A DNA stretch of 64,000 nt from Pseudomonas sp. R76 (lineage in GTDB: Bacteria > Pseudomonadota > Gammaproteobacteria > Pseudomonadales > Pseudomonadaceae). Position 1 is the stretch's first letter; the number at the start of each line of letters is the position of its first letter. Shown in pieces: positions 19,614 through 28,582 of this stretch. Under the pieces are notes generated by a model. It was not told the origin of the DNA. It saw only the letters and a list, made by a program, of their open reading frames with translations, and did no database searches. A program made the position numbers and the translations under genes. Location: positions 3,658,001-3,722,000 of the forward strand of contig NZ_CP019428.1 of the NCBI RefSeq assembly GCF_009834565.1, given 5' to 3'.

Positions 19614-20366
19614 ATGCACAAGCCTTACCGCATCGGCCAAATCGTGCCGAGCTCCAACACCACCATGGAAACCGAGATCCCGGCGATGCTCACCGCACGC
19701 CAGGCGATTCGCCCCGAGCGCTTCACCTTTCACTCCAGCCGCATGCGCATGAAGCAAGTGCGCAAAGAGGAACTGGCGGCAATGGACGGCGAGTCCGACC
19801 GTTGCGCCATCGAGCTGTCCGACGCCAAGGTCGATGTGTTGGGTTACGCCTGCCTGGTGGCGATCATGGCCATGGGGCTGGGTTATCACCGCAATTCCGA
19901 ACAACGCTTGCGCAAGGCCACCGCCGATAACGACGCGAACGCACCGGTGATCACCAGCGCCGGCGCACTCATCGAAGGCTTGAAAGTGATGGGCGCCAAA
20001 CGCATCGCCATCGTCGCGCCGTACATGAAGCCGCTGACCGAGTTGGTGGTGAACTACATCCGTGAAGAAGGCTTTGAGGTGGTGGACTGGCGCGCCCTGG
20101 AGATCCCCGACAACCTCGAAGTGGCGCGCCACGACCCGGCCAAGCTGCCGGCCATCGTCGCCGGCATGAACCTGGAAGGCGTCGACGTGATCGTGCTCTC
20201 GGCCTGCGTGCAGATGCAGTCGCTGCCGGTGGTGGCCAAGGTTGAAGCGCAAACCGGCAAACCGGTGCTCACCGCCGCCATCGCCACCACCTACGCGATG
20301 CTCAAGGCTCTGGACCTGGAGCCCATCGTGCCCGGCGCCGGCGCCCTGCTTTCCGGCGCTTATTGA
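19614..20366 (+). CDS. nicE: maleate isomerase NicE
   Basis: Cofactor-free cis-trans isomerase converting maleate to fumarate, the final step that feeds the TCA cycle. The 250-residue protein belongs to the Asp/Glu racemase-like superfamily, with the two catalytic cysteines Cys80 (LGYACLV) and Cys198 (LSACVQM) and the N-terminal IVPSSNTTMETEIPAM motif. An ACGGAGA site precedes the ATG. It sits between nicD and nicF with short gaps, as expected for one operon. Confidence 0.95.
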   Translation: MHKPYRIGQIVPSSNTTMETEIPAMLTARQAIRPERFTFHSSRMRMKQVRKEELAAMDGESDRCAIELSDAKVDVLGYACLVAIMAMGLGYHRNSEQRLRKATADNDANAPVITSAGALIEGLKVMGAKRIAIVAPYMKPLTELVVNYIREEGFEVVDWRALEIPDNLEVARHDPAKLPAIVAGMNLEGVDVIVLSACVQMQSLPVVAKVEAQTGKPVLTAAIATTYAMLKALDLEPIVPGAGALLSGAY

Positions 20367-20377
20367 GGATCTTAGCG

Positions 20378-21010
20378 ATGAGCGAACAATCCGCCGACGC
20401 CAACTACCAAGGCGTCTGGGGCAACCGCATCGGCTTCGGTAAAAAAGCCGCGCTGCTGATGATCGACTTCATGCAGGGCTACACCACCGAAGGCGCGCCG
20501 CTGTTTGCGCCGGGCGTGGTCACAGCCGTGGCGGAAAGTGTCGAGCTGCTGGCCACTGCGCGCGAACACGGGATTGCGGTGGTGCACACCAATATCCGCT
20601 ACCATCCCGGCCATTTCGCCGACGGTGGCATCTGGGTCAAGAAGGCCCCGGTAATGAAAGACATGGTCGAAGGCAACCCCCTCGCGGCGTTCTGCACCGA
20701 GGTGTTGCCCCAGGCCGATGAAGTGGTGATCACCAAGCAGTACGCCAGTGCGTTTTTCGGCAGCAGCCTGGCCCCGATGCTGCACGCGCAAGGCATCGAC
20801 ACCCTGGTGCTGGCCGGCTGCTCCACCAGTGGCTGCATCCGCGCCACCGCGGTAGATGCGGTGCAACACGGGTTTCGCACCATCGTCGTGCGCGAATGCG
20901 TCGGCGATCGACACCCGGCCCCCCATGAAGCCAACTTGTTCGATATCGACAGCAAGTATGGCGACGTGGTGAGCAAGCAGGAGGCGTTGAGCAAGTTCAG
21001 GGAGCAATAA
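20378..21010 (+). CDS. nicF: maleamate amidohydrolase NicF
   Basis: Isochorismatase-fold amidase that hydrolyses maleamate to maleate and ammonia, the step before NicE. The 210-residue protein carries the family triad Asp30 (LLMIDFMQGY), Lys120 (VITKQYASAF) and Cys153 (AGCSTSGCIRATA). The ATG at 20378 is preferred over one at 20363 because it follows AGGATCTTAGCG and avoids extra residues. It is the last gene of the tight nicCDEF block; a REPIN-like hairpin follows. Confidence 0.94.
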   Translation: MSEQSADANYQGVWGNRIGFGKKAALLMIDFMQGYTTEGAPLFAPGVVTAVAESVELLATAREHGIAVVHTNIRYHPGHFADGGIWVKKAPVMKDMVEGNPLAAFCTEVLPQADEVVITKQYASAFFGSSLAPMLHAQGIDTLVLAGCSTSGCIRATAVDAVQHGFRTIVVRECVGDRHPAPHEANLFDIDSKYGDVVSKQEALSKFREQ

Positions 21011-21085
21011 CGATTCACCGAGAACCACGACAAAGAGCGTGGTCCGGAAAAAACTGAGCGTCTCCCACTTTGGAATGCAATCGAA

Positions 21086-21174
21086 TGTGGGAGCGGGCTT
21101 GCTCGCGAAAGCGGTGGATCAGTCAGTACAGGTTTAACTGACAGACCGCATTCGCGAGCAAGCCCGCTCCCACA
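21086..21174. repeat. REPIN-like inverted pair between nicF and nicT
   Basis: TGTGGGAGCGGGCTTGCTCG at 21086 with the inverted copy ending at 21174. It occupies the first half of the 293-base gap between nicF and nicT. The rest of that gap, to 21303, may hold a nicT promoter but I see no clear motif. Confidence 0.85.
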
Positions 21175-21303
21175 CTTGATCTCATCCAGCAGGGGAAATC
21201 TCAGTCTTCTGACACTGCCTTTGGACGTCGCTTCGACAGCACTCCGAAGTGCTGGAACAAAGCGGCTGTATAAAAACCATAAGTCACCGCCAGGAGACAC
21301 CCA

Positions 21304-22614
21304 ATGCCCATTGCGAATGCAGCACCCGCGACCAGCGTCGCCGACCCCGTCACCACGCTCTACCACAAGGTCACCTGGAAGCTGATTCCGTTCCTGTGTT
21401 TCTGCTACCTGGCCGCTTACCTCGACCGCATCAACATCGGCTTCGCCAAACTGCAGATGCTCGACCAGCTGCACTTCAGCGAAACCGCGTTCGGCCTCGG
21501 CGCCGGCTTGTTCTTCGTCGGCTACATCATCTTTGAAGTGCCGAGCAACCTGGTACTGGAGCGGGTCGGCGCAAAAATCTGGATCGCGCGCATCATGATC
21601 ACCTGGGGCCTGCTCTCGGCCTGCACCATGCTGGTCACCTCAACCACGCAGTTCTACATCCTGCGCTTTCTGCTCGGCGCCGCCGAAGCCGGGTTTTTGC
21701 CGGGTGTGTTGTATTACCTGACCACCTGGTTTCCGACCCATCGGCGCGGGCGCATCATCGCGCTGTTCATGATCGGCCTGCCGCTGTCCAGCGTGATCGG
21801 CGGCCCGCTGTCCGGCTGGATCATGGGCCACTTCGACACCGTGGGCGGCCTGCGCGGTTGGCAGTGGCTGTTCCTGATCGAAGCGGTGCCCAGCGTGTTG
21901 CTCGGCGTGCTGACCTTCTGGGCGCTGCCCAACACCTTCCAGCAAGCCAAATGGTTGTCCCAGGACGAAAAAGCCCTGCTCGAAAGTGAACTGCGCAAGG
22001 ACGAAGCCGATGCCACCGGCAGCAAGCACAGCTTCCGTGACGGCTTCTTCAACCTCAAAGTGTGGATGCTCGGCGGTATCGACTTCTCGATCCTGCTCAG
22101 CGCCTACGCCATGGGGTTCTGGATGCCGACGTTCATCCGTAACGCCGGGGTCACCGATACCTTCCATATCGGCGTGCTGACGGCGTTGCCCAGCGTCGCC
22201 GCCCTGCTGGGCATGCTGCTGATCGGCGCCAGCTCCGACAAACATCGTGAACGCCGTTGGCACATCATCGTGCCGTTTTTCATCGGTGCGGCGGCGATGG
22301 CCACCAGCACCTTCTTCACCCATAACGTGGCGGCCACCGTGGCCCTGTTCGCCATCGCTTCGGCCGCGATCATCGGCGCCGTGCCGGTGTTTTTCAGCCT
22401 TCCGGCGACCTTTCTCAAAGGCACCGCAGCCGCCACCGGGTTTGCCCTGGCATGCTCAGTGGCGAATATCGCCGGCCTGGTCAGCAACTCGTTGATGGGC
22501 GTGGCGATTGACGTCACCGGTAGCAGCGCGGGCGCCTTGTGGTTTTTCGCCGGCTGCCTGATCCTCAGCAGCTTCCTGGTCATCGCCTTGCCGGCGAAAC
22601 TGGTGAACCGTTAA
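21304..22614 (+). CDS. nicT: nicotinate MFS transporter NicT
   Basis: Major facilitator superfamily transporter of the anion:cation symporter type, 436 residues and about 12 membrane helices. It has the family motif YLDRINIGFAKLQM in the first loop and RFLLGAAEAGFLPGVLYYLTTWFP in the fourth-fifth helix region. Its place after nicCDEF and its length fit P. putida NicT, a nicotinate or 6-hydroxynicotinate importer. A CAGGAGA site precedes the start. The following nucleoside hydrolase gene begins 28 bases after its stop. Confidence 0.88.
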   Translation: MPIANAAPATSVADPVTTLYHKVTWKLIPFLCFCYLAAYLDRINIGFAKLQMLDQLHFSETAFGLGAGLFFVGYIIFEVPSNLVLERVGAKIWIARIMITWGLLSACTMLVTSTTQFYILRFLLGAAEAGFLPGVLYYLTTWFPTHRRGRIIALFMIGLPLSSVIGGPLSGWIMGHFDTVGGLRGWQWLFLIEAVPSVLLGVLTFWALPNTFQQAKWLSQDEKALLESELRKDEADATGSKHSFRDGFFNLKVWMLGGIDFSILLSAYAMGFWMPTFIRNAGVTDTFHIGVLTALPSVAALLGMLLIGASSDKHRERRWHIIVPFFIGAAAMATSTFFTHNVAATVALFAIASAAIIGAVPVFFSLPATFLKGTAAATGFALACSVANIAGLVSNSLMGVAIDVTGSSAGALWFFAGCLILSSFLVIALPAKLVNR

Positions 22615-22642
22615 CAACAACAATTTTTGCGGATGAATCACC

Positions 22643-23719
22643 ATGCAAGGTTTTCTGAAAAGCTGTGCGCTGCTTGTCGCGATCGGCCTGTGTGCCGGCA
22701 CCGTGCAAGCAGCTGAAAAAGTCATCTTCGACACCGACTTCAATGTGCTCAACGATGACGGCCAGGCCTTTATCATGCTCGCCCAGTTGCATGCGCAAAA
22801 ACGCATCGACTTGCTCGGCATGACCCTGGTCAGCGGCAACGCCTGGGTCGACCAGGAGCAGGTCGACGCCCTCAAGGCCGTAGAACGCATGGGCGTGGAA
22901 AAAGAGGTCGGCGTCTACTCGGGCGCCGCCTACCCGCTGCTGCATGACTACGCCACTTATGAGGCAGAGAAAGCCCTGTTCGGCTCGGGCTGGCCGGGCG
23001 CGTTCAAAAACCCGCGACCTACTTCGCCCGCGCAATTGGTCGCGCCACCGGACGGCCTGGCTACCCACACCCAACTGCGCAGTGAGACCGCCGCGCAGTT
23101 CATCGTGCAAAGCGTACGCGCCAACCCGCACCAAGTGACGATTCTGGCGGTCGGCCCACTCACAAACATCGCCCTGGCGATTCGCTCGGCGCCGGACATC
23201 GTGCCGCTGATCAAGCGCATCGTGTACATGGGCGGTGCCCTGGAGATTCCGGGCAACACCACGCCGGCGGCGGAGTTCAACTGGTGGTTCGACCCGGAGG
23301 CGGCGAAGATCGTGTTGCGCTCACCCATCGAGCACGTGATTTTCCCGAACGATGTGTGCGAGAAAGTCACCTTCGACAAATCGGTGTACCAGCGCGTGAT
23401 TGCACAGAAAGGCGCGATTGCCGACCTGTACAAGCATGAGTTCGGGCCGCTGTTCGACAAAGACCCGAGCTACCACAGCTTCACCTGGGACAGCCTGCCG
23501 GCGCTGTTCCTGGTCAGCCCGGAGATTGTCACCGAGTCGCGCGATTTATGGGTGGACGTGGACGCCACCTTCGGCGCCGACTACGGCCGCGCACTGGGCT
23601 ACAAGAAAGGCGCACCGGTTGGCACACAGAAGGCCAAAGTGGTGTTTGGCGTGGATCAGAAGAAATTCTGGGACGGCTACGTCAACCTCGTGACCCTGCC
23701 GACGCCGGTCAAACACTGA
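22643..23719 (+). CDS. secreted nucleoside hydrolase (IU-NH family)
   Basis: A 358-residue exported protein with a signal peptide (MQGFLKSCALLVAIGLCAGTVQAAE). The nucleoside hydrolase fold is clear: an Asp-rich start VIFDTDFNVLNDDGQAF, then TILAVGPLTNIALAI, IVYMGGAL, and FNWWFDPEAAKIVL. The Ca-binding DTDxGxDD motif is altered to DTDFNVLNDDG by an insertion, which may affect specificity. It would split an N-ribosidic bond in the periplasm. Only 28 bases follow nicT, so co-transcription is likely; release of a pyridine base from a nucleoside is a reasonable guess. Confidence 0.85.
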   Translation: MQGFLKSCALLVAIGLCAGTVQAAEKVIFDTDFNVLNDDGQAFIMLAQLHAQKRIDLLGMTLVSGNAWVDQEQVDALKAVERMGVEKEVGVYSGAAYPLLHDYATYEAEKALFGSGWPGAFKNPRPTSPAQLVAPPDGLATHTQLRSETAAQFIVQSVRANPHQVTILAVGPLTNIALAIRSAPDIVPLIKRIVYMGGALEIPGNTTPAAEFNWWFDPEAAKIVLRSPIEHVIFPNDVCEKVTFDKSVYQRVIAQKGAIADLYKHEFGPLFDKDPSYHSFTWDSLPALFLVSPEIVTESRDLWVDVDATFGADYGRALGYKKGAPVGTQKAKVVFGVDQKKFWDGYVNLVTLPTPVKH

Positions 23720-23725
23720 CCGGTG

Positions 23726-23754
23726 GATCGCTCCCACTTTGCGTGGGAGCGATC
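23726..23754. terminator. hairpin between convergent units, probable terminator
   Basis: GATCGCTCCCAC (23726-23737) pairs with GTGGGAGCGATC (23743-23754) around the loop TTTGC, a perfect 12-bp stem. It lies between the nucleoside hydrolase gene and the convergent operon end at 23760 and could stop both. The GTGGGAGCG core suggests derivation from a REP sequence. Confidence 0.6.
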
Positions 23755-23759
23755 ATCAC

Positions 23760-26459
23760 TCAGCCTGCCAGGGCAAACCCGCGCTGCAGATCCTCGATCA
23801 GCGCCGCCACATCTTCCAAGCCGATGTGCAAGCGCACCACCGAATTCAACGCCCGATCCGCCGCACTCTCACGGTCCTGGGTGTCGGCGACGGTGACCAG
23901 GCTTTCATAGCCGCCCCACGACGCGCCCAAGCCAAACAGCTGCAAAGCATCGATAAAACGCTCAAGGTAAGCCGCGTCTGCATTCGCCAATTCAAACGAC
24001 AACAAGCCATTGCTGCCGGTGAAATCCCGACGCCACAGCGCATGCCCCGGATGCCCAGGCAGTGCCGGGTGGAACACGCGCTTTACCTGCGGCTGCGCCT
24101 GTAGCCACTGCGCGATTTCGAGCGCCTGGCGCTCGTGGACATCCAGGCGTGACGCCAAGGTGCGTGCGCCACGCAGGATCAGGTAGGCATCGTCGGCGCT
24201 GACCGAATTGCCGAAGGTGTCGCTCATTTTGCCCAACGCCGGCCAGGCCGCTGCGGTGGTGCACACGCTGCCCATCATCACGTCGCTGTGGCCGCCGAGG
24301 TATTTGGTCAGGGCCATGATCGAGATGTCCGCACCCAATGCCAGTGGCCGGTACAGGTAGCCCGAGCCCCAGGTGTTGTCGACGGCCAGCAAGATGTTGC
24401 GTGGTTTGCACAACGCCGCGATCACAGGCAGATCGCACAGCTCATACAACAGCGAGCCCGGCACTTCGGCGTAGACCAGTTTGGTGTTGGCTTGCAGCTG
24501 TGCCTCCAACCCCGTCCCATCGGGCGAGAAGTAGCTGACTTCTATGCCGAACGGCTGCAGAAATTCACGCGCCAGCTTGCGCACCGGCGAATACACCGCA
24601 TCGGTGATCAACACATGATCGCCGGGGCGCAGGTAGGCCAGGAACACCTGGGCTGCTGCCGCCAGGCCGGTGCCGTAGAGCCGCGTGCGATAGCCGCCTT
24701 CCAGCTCGGTGACCAGGTCTTCCAGTGCGTGGGACGTGGGATTGCCGCGCGCACCGTAGGTCAACACGCGCTCGCTGTCGCGTCGGGCGCGGGCGTCGCG
24801 CATTTGCGCGAGGTTATCGAACAGCACCGTGCTCATGCGCGTGATCGGCACATTCACTGCGCGGCCGCCGTGGCCCTTTTCGCTCCGCGCGGCGTGGATC
24901 AACCGCGTGCGCACGCGTGACGGCGGCGTGAGTGGCTTGAGGCTGGCGATTTCGGCTTCGCTCATTTGCGCCAACAGGCCGATTTCCCAGGCCAGATACT
25001 GGCGCGCGGCATCTTTGTTGCCGCTGTGGCGGTCGTGGGTAAAGAACAGGAAGTCGATGCACTGCGCGTCGGGCAGGGTTTGCGCGCCTTCGTTAACCGG
25101 CAGACCGGCCGCGGCCCAAGCCGCGAAGCCACCGTCCAGCAACCTTGCCGACACGCCTTCGGCAGCAAAGGCGGCCAACGCAGGGTCATCCGCCACCAGC
25201 ACCAGCGACCGATGATCGGTTTTCAACAGTGATCGAATCGACCACTGCGAACCGGCGATATGCCCTTTGCGAAACAGCATGCTCGGGCGCAAATCGATCA
25301 GGTTGACGTCGTTCAATTCCAGCGCCAGTGCCTGGGCACTGATCAGCGGCAGCGGCTCGTATGCCACCGGCTGCAACACCGGCAAGGCCAGGCCGCTGGC
25401 GATACCGCCCTCCAACACATACGCCTCATGCCCCAATTGGCGCAGCCAACTGGCCACAATCGGCGCGCGTACGCCGTCGCTGTCCACCAGCACCACCCGC
25501 GCCTGACGCACGCCGATGTACAGGTCGGTGGACTGGATCAACTGCCCGCCCGGCGTGTGTTGCGAGCCCGGCAAGCTGCCAACGGCAAATTCTTCGGCGG
25601 TGCGCACGTCGCACAGGAACAGGCTGCGCTGCGTGTCACTCGCCCACTGCCGAACCTGCTCGGCCGAGACACTCACCACGCCTGCGCGCTCGGCCAATTG
25701 CCGCGCGGCCTGGCGCTGTTGAGTCAGGTCCGTGCTGACCTGCTCGTGGTAACGTCGGGTGCTGCCGTGCTCTAGCTGGAAGTCTTCCAGGTACCAGCCT
25801 TGCGTGCCGTTCTCCAAGGCATAGATCGGGTTTTTCAGGCCGAGGTTGATCAACGTCTGCGCGCCGATAATGCTGCGGGTGCGCCCGGCGCAATTGACCA
25901 CAATCGGCGTGGTTTCATCCGGCACCAGGTCATGCACGCGATAACCCAACTCGCCATTCGGGCAGCAGATGGAACCGGGAATGGTCATCTTGCGGTATTC
26001 ATCGAACGGCCGCCCGTCGAGCACCACCAGCGGCTCGCCACGCGCCTGCCACTCGGCCAATTGCCGCGCAGTGACGTGGGGCGTGTGGCTGGCCTCTTCG
26101 ACCAACTCGCCAAAAGCCTTGGACGGTACATGCACACCGGCAAACAGTTGCAAACCGGCCGCTTGCCAACCGTCGGCGCCGCCCGCCAATACATGCACCT
26201 GACTGTAGCCCAGCGCCTGCAGGCGCGCGGCCGTGCGGGTCGCCACCTCACCGCCGTCCTGATCGTAAATCACCAGGCGCACCTGCGGGTTGGGCGCCAG
26301 GCGGCGTACTTCCAGCTCCAGGCGGCTATAGGGCAGGTTCACCCCGTGGAACAGGTGGGCTTCGCCGTATTGCCCGTGTTCGCGCACGTCGAATACGGCG
26401 ATTTCCTGCCCGTCGAACAGCCATTGCTGCAGTTGACGTGGGGTGATGGTCTGGCTCAT
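23760..26459 (-). CDS. four rhodanese-like domains fused to a Cys/Met-metabolism PLP enzyme
   Basis: An 899-residue fusion. Rhodanese-like domains lie near 5-105, 125-230, 262-355 and 372-455. Only the second has the active-site cysteine (Cys190, IVVNCAGRTRS); the first has Asp66, the third Asp326 and the fourth Ala423 there. The C-terminal part (about 515-897) is a cystathionine beta-lyase/gamma-synthase-type PLP domain with Lys719 in MALTKYLGG and substrate/PLP motifs YGARGNPTS and SGLAAAAQVF-like YGTGLAAAAQVFLAY. One polypeptide could thus cleave a C-S bond and pass the released sulfur to a rhodanese. It is the last gene of a ten-gene operon. Confidence 0.9.
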   Translation of the reverse strand: MSQTITPRQLQQWLFDGQEIAVFDVREHGQYGEAHLFHGVNLPYSRLELEVRRLAPNPQVRLVIYDQDGGEVATRTAARLQALGYSQVHVLAGGADGWQAAGLQLFAGVHVPSKAFGELVEEASHTPHVTARQLAEWQARGEPLVVLDGRPFDEYRKMTIPGSICCPNGELGYRVHDLVPDETTPIVVNCAGRTRSIIGAQTLINLGLKNPIYALENGTQGWYLEDFQLEHGSTRRYHEQVSTDLTQQRQAARQLAERAGVVSVSAEQVRQWASDTQRSLFLCDVRTAEEFAVGSLPGSQHTPGGQLIQSTDLYIGVRQARVVLVDSDGVRAPIVASWLRQLGHEAYVLEGGIASGLALPVLQPVAYEPLPLISAQALALELNDVNLIDLRPSMLFRKGHIAGSQWSIRSLLKTDHRSLVLVADDPALAAFAAEGVSARLLDGGFAAWAAAGLPVNEGAQTLPDAQCIDFLFFTHDRHSGNKDAARQYLAWEIGLLAQMSEAEIASLKPLTPPSRVRTRLIHAARSEKGHGGRAVNVPITRMSTVLFDNLAQMRDARARRDSERVLTYGARGNPTSHALEDLVTELEGGYRTRLYGTGLAAAAQVFLAYLRPGDHVLITDAVYSPVRKLAREFLQPFGIEVSYFSPDGTGLEAQLQANTKLVYAEVPGSLLYELCDLPVIAALCKPRNILLAVDNTWGSGYLYRPLALGADISIMALTKYLGGHSDVMMGSVCTTAAAWPALGKMSDTFGNSVSADDAYLILRGARTLASRLDVHERQALEIAQWLQAQPQVKRVFHPALPGHPGHALWRRDFTGSNGLLSFELANADAAYLERFIDALQLFGLGASWGGYESLVTVADTQDRESAADRALNSVVRLHIGLEDVAALIEDLQRGFALAG

Positions 26460-26486
26460 GGAAGTCCCAACAAAGTAAGAAAAGAG

Positions 26487-27134
26487 TTACTGCAACGCCA
26501 ACGAGCGCTCGCCCGCTGCGACTTCGCGACCTTTGGCATAGGCACGCTGCACCGCCGGCCGCGCTTTGATGCGCAGGCGCCAGGCCTGGATATGCGGGTA
26601 GTCCGCCAGGTCCTGGCCTTGGCGCAGCGGCTGAATCCACGGGAATATCGCCATGTCGGCCACCGAGTATTCACCGGCCACAAATGGCACTTCAGCCAGG
26701 CGCTGCTCCAGCACGCGGTACAGGCGCGTCGCTTCGGCATTCAGCAGGTCGAGGGCGAACGGGATCGGCTCCGGCGCTTTCTCTTTGAACACCTGCAATT
26801 GGCTCAGGTACGGGGTGATATGCCCGACTTGCCAGAACAGCCACTCCTGCACGTTTTGCCGCTCGGCAGTGCCGGCTGGCGGCAGGAATTGCCCGGCGCT
26901 GTCGGCCAGGTAGTTGAGGATGGCGCCGGATTCGAACAGGCTCAGCGGTGTCTCGCGGCGATGGTCGACAATCGCCGGGATTCGCCCGTTGGCGCTGATG
27001 AGCTGGAAGCTGGCAGCCTTCTGCTCGCCTTCGCGGATGTTCACCGGCAGCAGGCGGTATTCAAGGCCCAGCTCTTCGAGCAGGATGCCGACTTTCAGGC
27101 CGTTGCCGGTTGGCCAGTAATACAGGTCAATCAT
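26487..27134 (-). CDS. glutathione S-transferase family protein
   Basis: A 215-residue GST: thioredoxin-fold N-terminal domain (MIDLYYWPTGNGLKVGILLEELGLEYRLLPVNI, then GRIPAIVD and LFESGAILNYLA) and an all-helical C-terminal domain with FVAGEYSVADMAIFPW. The TGNG-K motif is the usual signature of YghU/GstB-like bacterial GSTs. The ATG at 27134 is used instead of an upstream start at 27230 that would add 32 unrelated residues. It lies 13 bases after the cysteine dioxygenase-like gene and 27 before the rhodanese fusion. Confidence 0.9.
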   Translation of the reverse strand: MIDLYYWPTGNGLKVGILLEELGLEYRLLPVNIREGEQKAASFQLISANGRIPAIVDHRRETPLSLFESGAILNYLADSAGQFLPPAGTAERQNVQEWLFWQVGHITPYLSQLQVFKEKAPEPIPFALDLLNAEATRLYRVLEQRLAEVPFVAGEYSVADMAIFPWIQPLRQGQDLADYPHIQAWRLRIKARPAVQRAYAKGREVAAGERSLALQ

Positions 27135-27147
27135 AAAAACCTCGCCC

Positions 27148-27741
27148 TCAGTACGCGCGAATCGACGGCGCCATCTGCGAGGCGTTGTAGTTGAGGATGC
27201 GCCCGTCGGCTTCCACGCCGTAACGGCCATTCAGCGATTCCAGCGGCAAGCCGTAGAGGTGGAAGTGCAAGGTCGCCTGCTCGCCTTCGACCTTGATGCC
27301 ATGCAGGTCTTCACCGAGGAACGAGATCGACGTACCCGGCTGCACGATTACTTGTTTTTCCAGGGTCAGGCTGGTGAAACCCGGCTCGCGGCCTTGATCA
27401 TTGCGTGCGTAAACGTAGTTGATTTCCTGGCCTTCGATGGCGCTGATGATCGCCCAGGTTTCATGGTTGTGGGGGATCGTGCTTTTGCCCGGCAACAGCG
27501 AGTTGAGGTACAGCGTCGGGGTGTCGCCGTCGTCATTCAGGCGATAGCGGAACGCGGTACTGCCCTGCCTCGGCACCGGCGCGGGGAATGCGTCGAAGTT
27601 GAACAGGTCGCTGCGCTCGGCCAGGTTTTCCAGCAAGCCGACGATTTCCACCAGGGCCGCACGGTCTACGCCGCGCTGATTGATGACGCGGATTTGCTGC
27701 AAGAACGCTTCGATGACAGCAGCACGGTTTTCGCTACTCAT
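27148..27741 (-). CDS. cysteine dioxygenase-like thiol dioxygenase (cupin)
   Basis: Predicted non-heme Fe(II) thiol dioxygenase adding O2 to a thiol to give a sulfinate. The 197-residue cupin has the 3-His metal site His91, His93 (IPHNHETWAIISAIEGQE) and His147 (GEDLHGIKVEG), plus HFHLYG after it. Bacterial members act on cysteine or 3-mercaptopropionate, which sequence alone does not decide here. Its location in an operon with a C-S lyase/rhodanese fusion and an amino acid ABC transporter supports thiol catabolism. Confidence 0.85.
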   Translation of the reverse strand: MSSENRAAVIEAFLQQIRVINQRGVDRAALVEIVGLLENLAERSDLFNFDAFPAPVPRQGSTAFRYRLNDDGDTPTLYLNSLLPGKSTIPHNHETWAIISAIEGQEINYVYARNDQGREPGFTSLTLEKQVIVQPGTSISFLGEDLHGIKVEGEQATLHFHLYGLPLESLNGRYGVEADGRILNYNASQMAPSIRAY

Positions 27742-27757
27742 GACGGTTTTCCTCTTA

Positions 27758-28582
27758 TCAGACGGACAGGCTGTAACGGCTCAAATTGGTCAACAGGTAC
27801 GGGTCGTGGGCGATGGGGCCACGGCGCCCCGAATCGCCCAAGGCATGGCGCAGAAACGTCTGGGTGCGTTCGCTGGCGGGGTTCTGGAAGATCTGTGCAG
27901 CGCTGCCGTGTTCGACAATCACGCCGTTTTCGGTGAAGTACACTAGGTCGCTGATCTCTTCGGCGAAGCGCATTTCGTGGGTGACCAGCACGCAGGTCAT
28001 ACCCTCTTCGGTGAGTTCGCGGATCACCGTCAGCACTTCGCCGACGGTTTCCGGGTCGAGTGCCGAGGTCACTTCGTCGAACAGGATCAGCTCCGGACGC
28101 ATCGCCAGTGCGCGGGCAATCGCCACGCGCTGCTGCTGGCCGCCGGACAACTGGCCTGGATAAGCATCCGCCTTGTGCTCCATGCGCACCTTGGCCAGCA
28201 ACGCTCGCGCGTCTTTCTCGGCGTCGGCGCGGTTGCGGCCCAGCACCTTGCGCGGGGCGATCACCAGGTTTTCCAGCACCGACAGGTGCGGGAACAGGTT
28301 GTACTGCTGGAACACAAAGCCGACGCGCTTGCGCAACTCGATACGCTGAGCTTCATGGGCCAGGGTGTCGACGCGGGTTTCACCCACGCGAATACTGCCG
28401 CGCTGGGGCTGCAACAACCCGGTGATGCAACGCAAAATCGTGGATTTGCCCGAGCCCGACGGGCCGATGATCGACACCGCCTGGCCGCGATGCACATCCA
28501 GGTCAATGCCTTTGAGCACCGGGCTGCTACCAAACGACAAGTGGATATCCCGCAGGCTCACCAGGGGTTCAATAGAAGGCAT
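27758..28582 (-). CDS. polar amino acid ABC transporter ATPase
   Basis: Energises uptake with the two permeases encoded upstream. The 274-residue ATPase has Walker A GPSGSGKST, the Q-loop VFQQYNLFPHLSVLENL, signature LSGGQQQRVAIARALA, Walker B LILFDEVTSALDPE and the H-loop VTHEMRF, with the AREAL features of the HisP/GlnQ subfamily. It overlaps the permease gene before it by 14 bases. Confidence 0.93.
   Translation of the reverse strand: MPSIEPLVSLRDIHLSFGSSPVLKGIDLDVHRGQAVSIIGPSGSGKSTILRCITGLLQPQRGSIRVGETRVDTLAHEAQRIELRKRVGFVFQQYNLFPHLSVLENLVIAPRKVLGRNRADAEKDARALLAKVRMEHKADAYPGQLSGGQQQRVAIARALAMRPELILFDEVTSALDPETVGEVLTVIRELTEEGMTCVLVTHEMRFAEEISDLVYFTENGVIVEHGSAAQIFQNPASERTQTFLRHALGDSGRRGPIAHDPYLLTNLSRYSLSV

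Noticed and set aside
25800..27194. 464-codon plus-strand frame across the rhodanese fusion and GST genes
   Set aside because: It spans two well-supported genes on the other strand and shows no recognisable motif.
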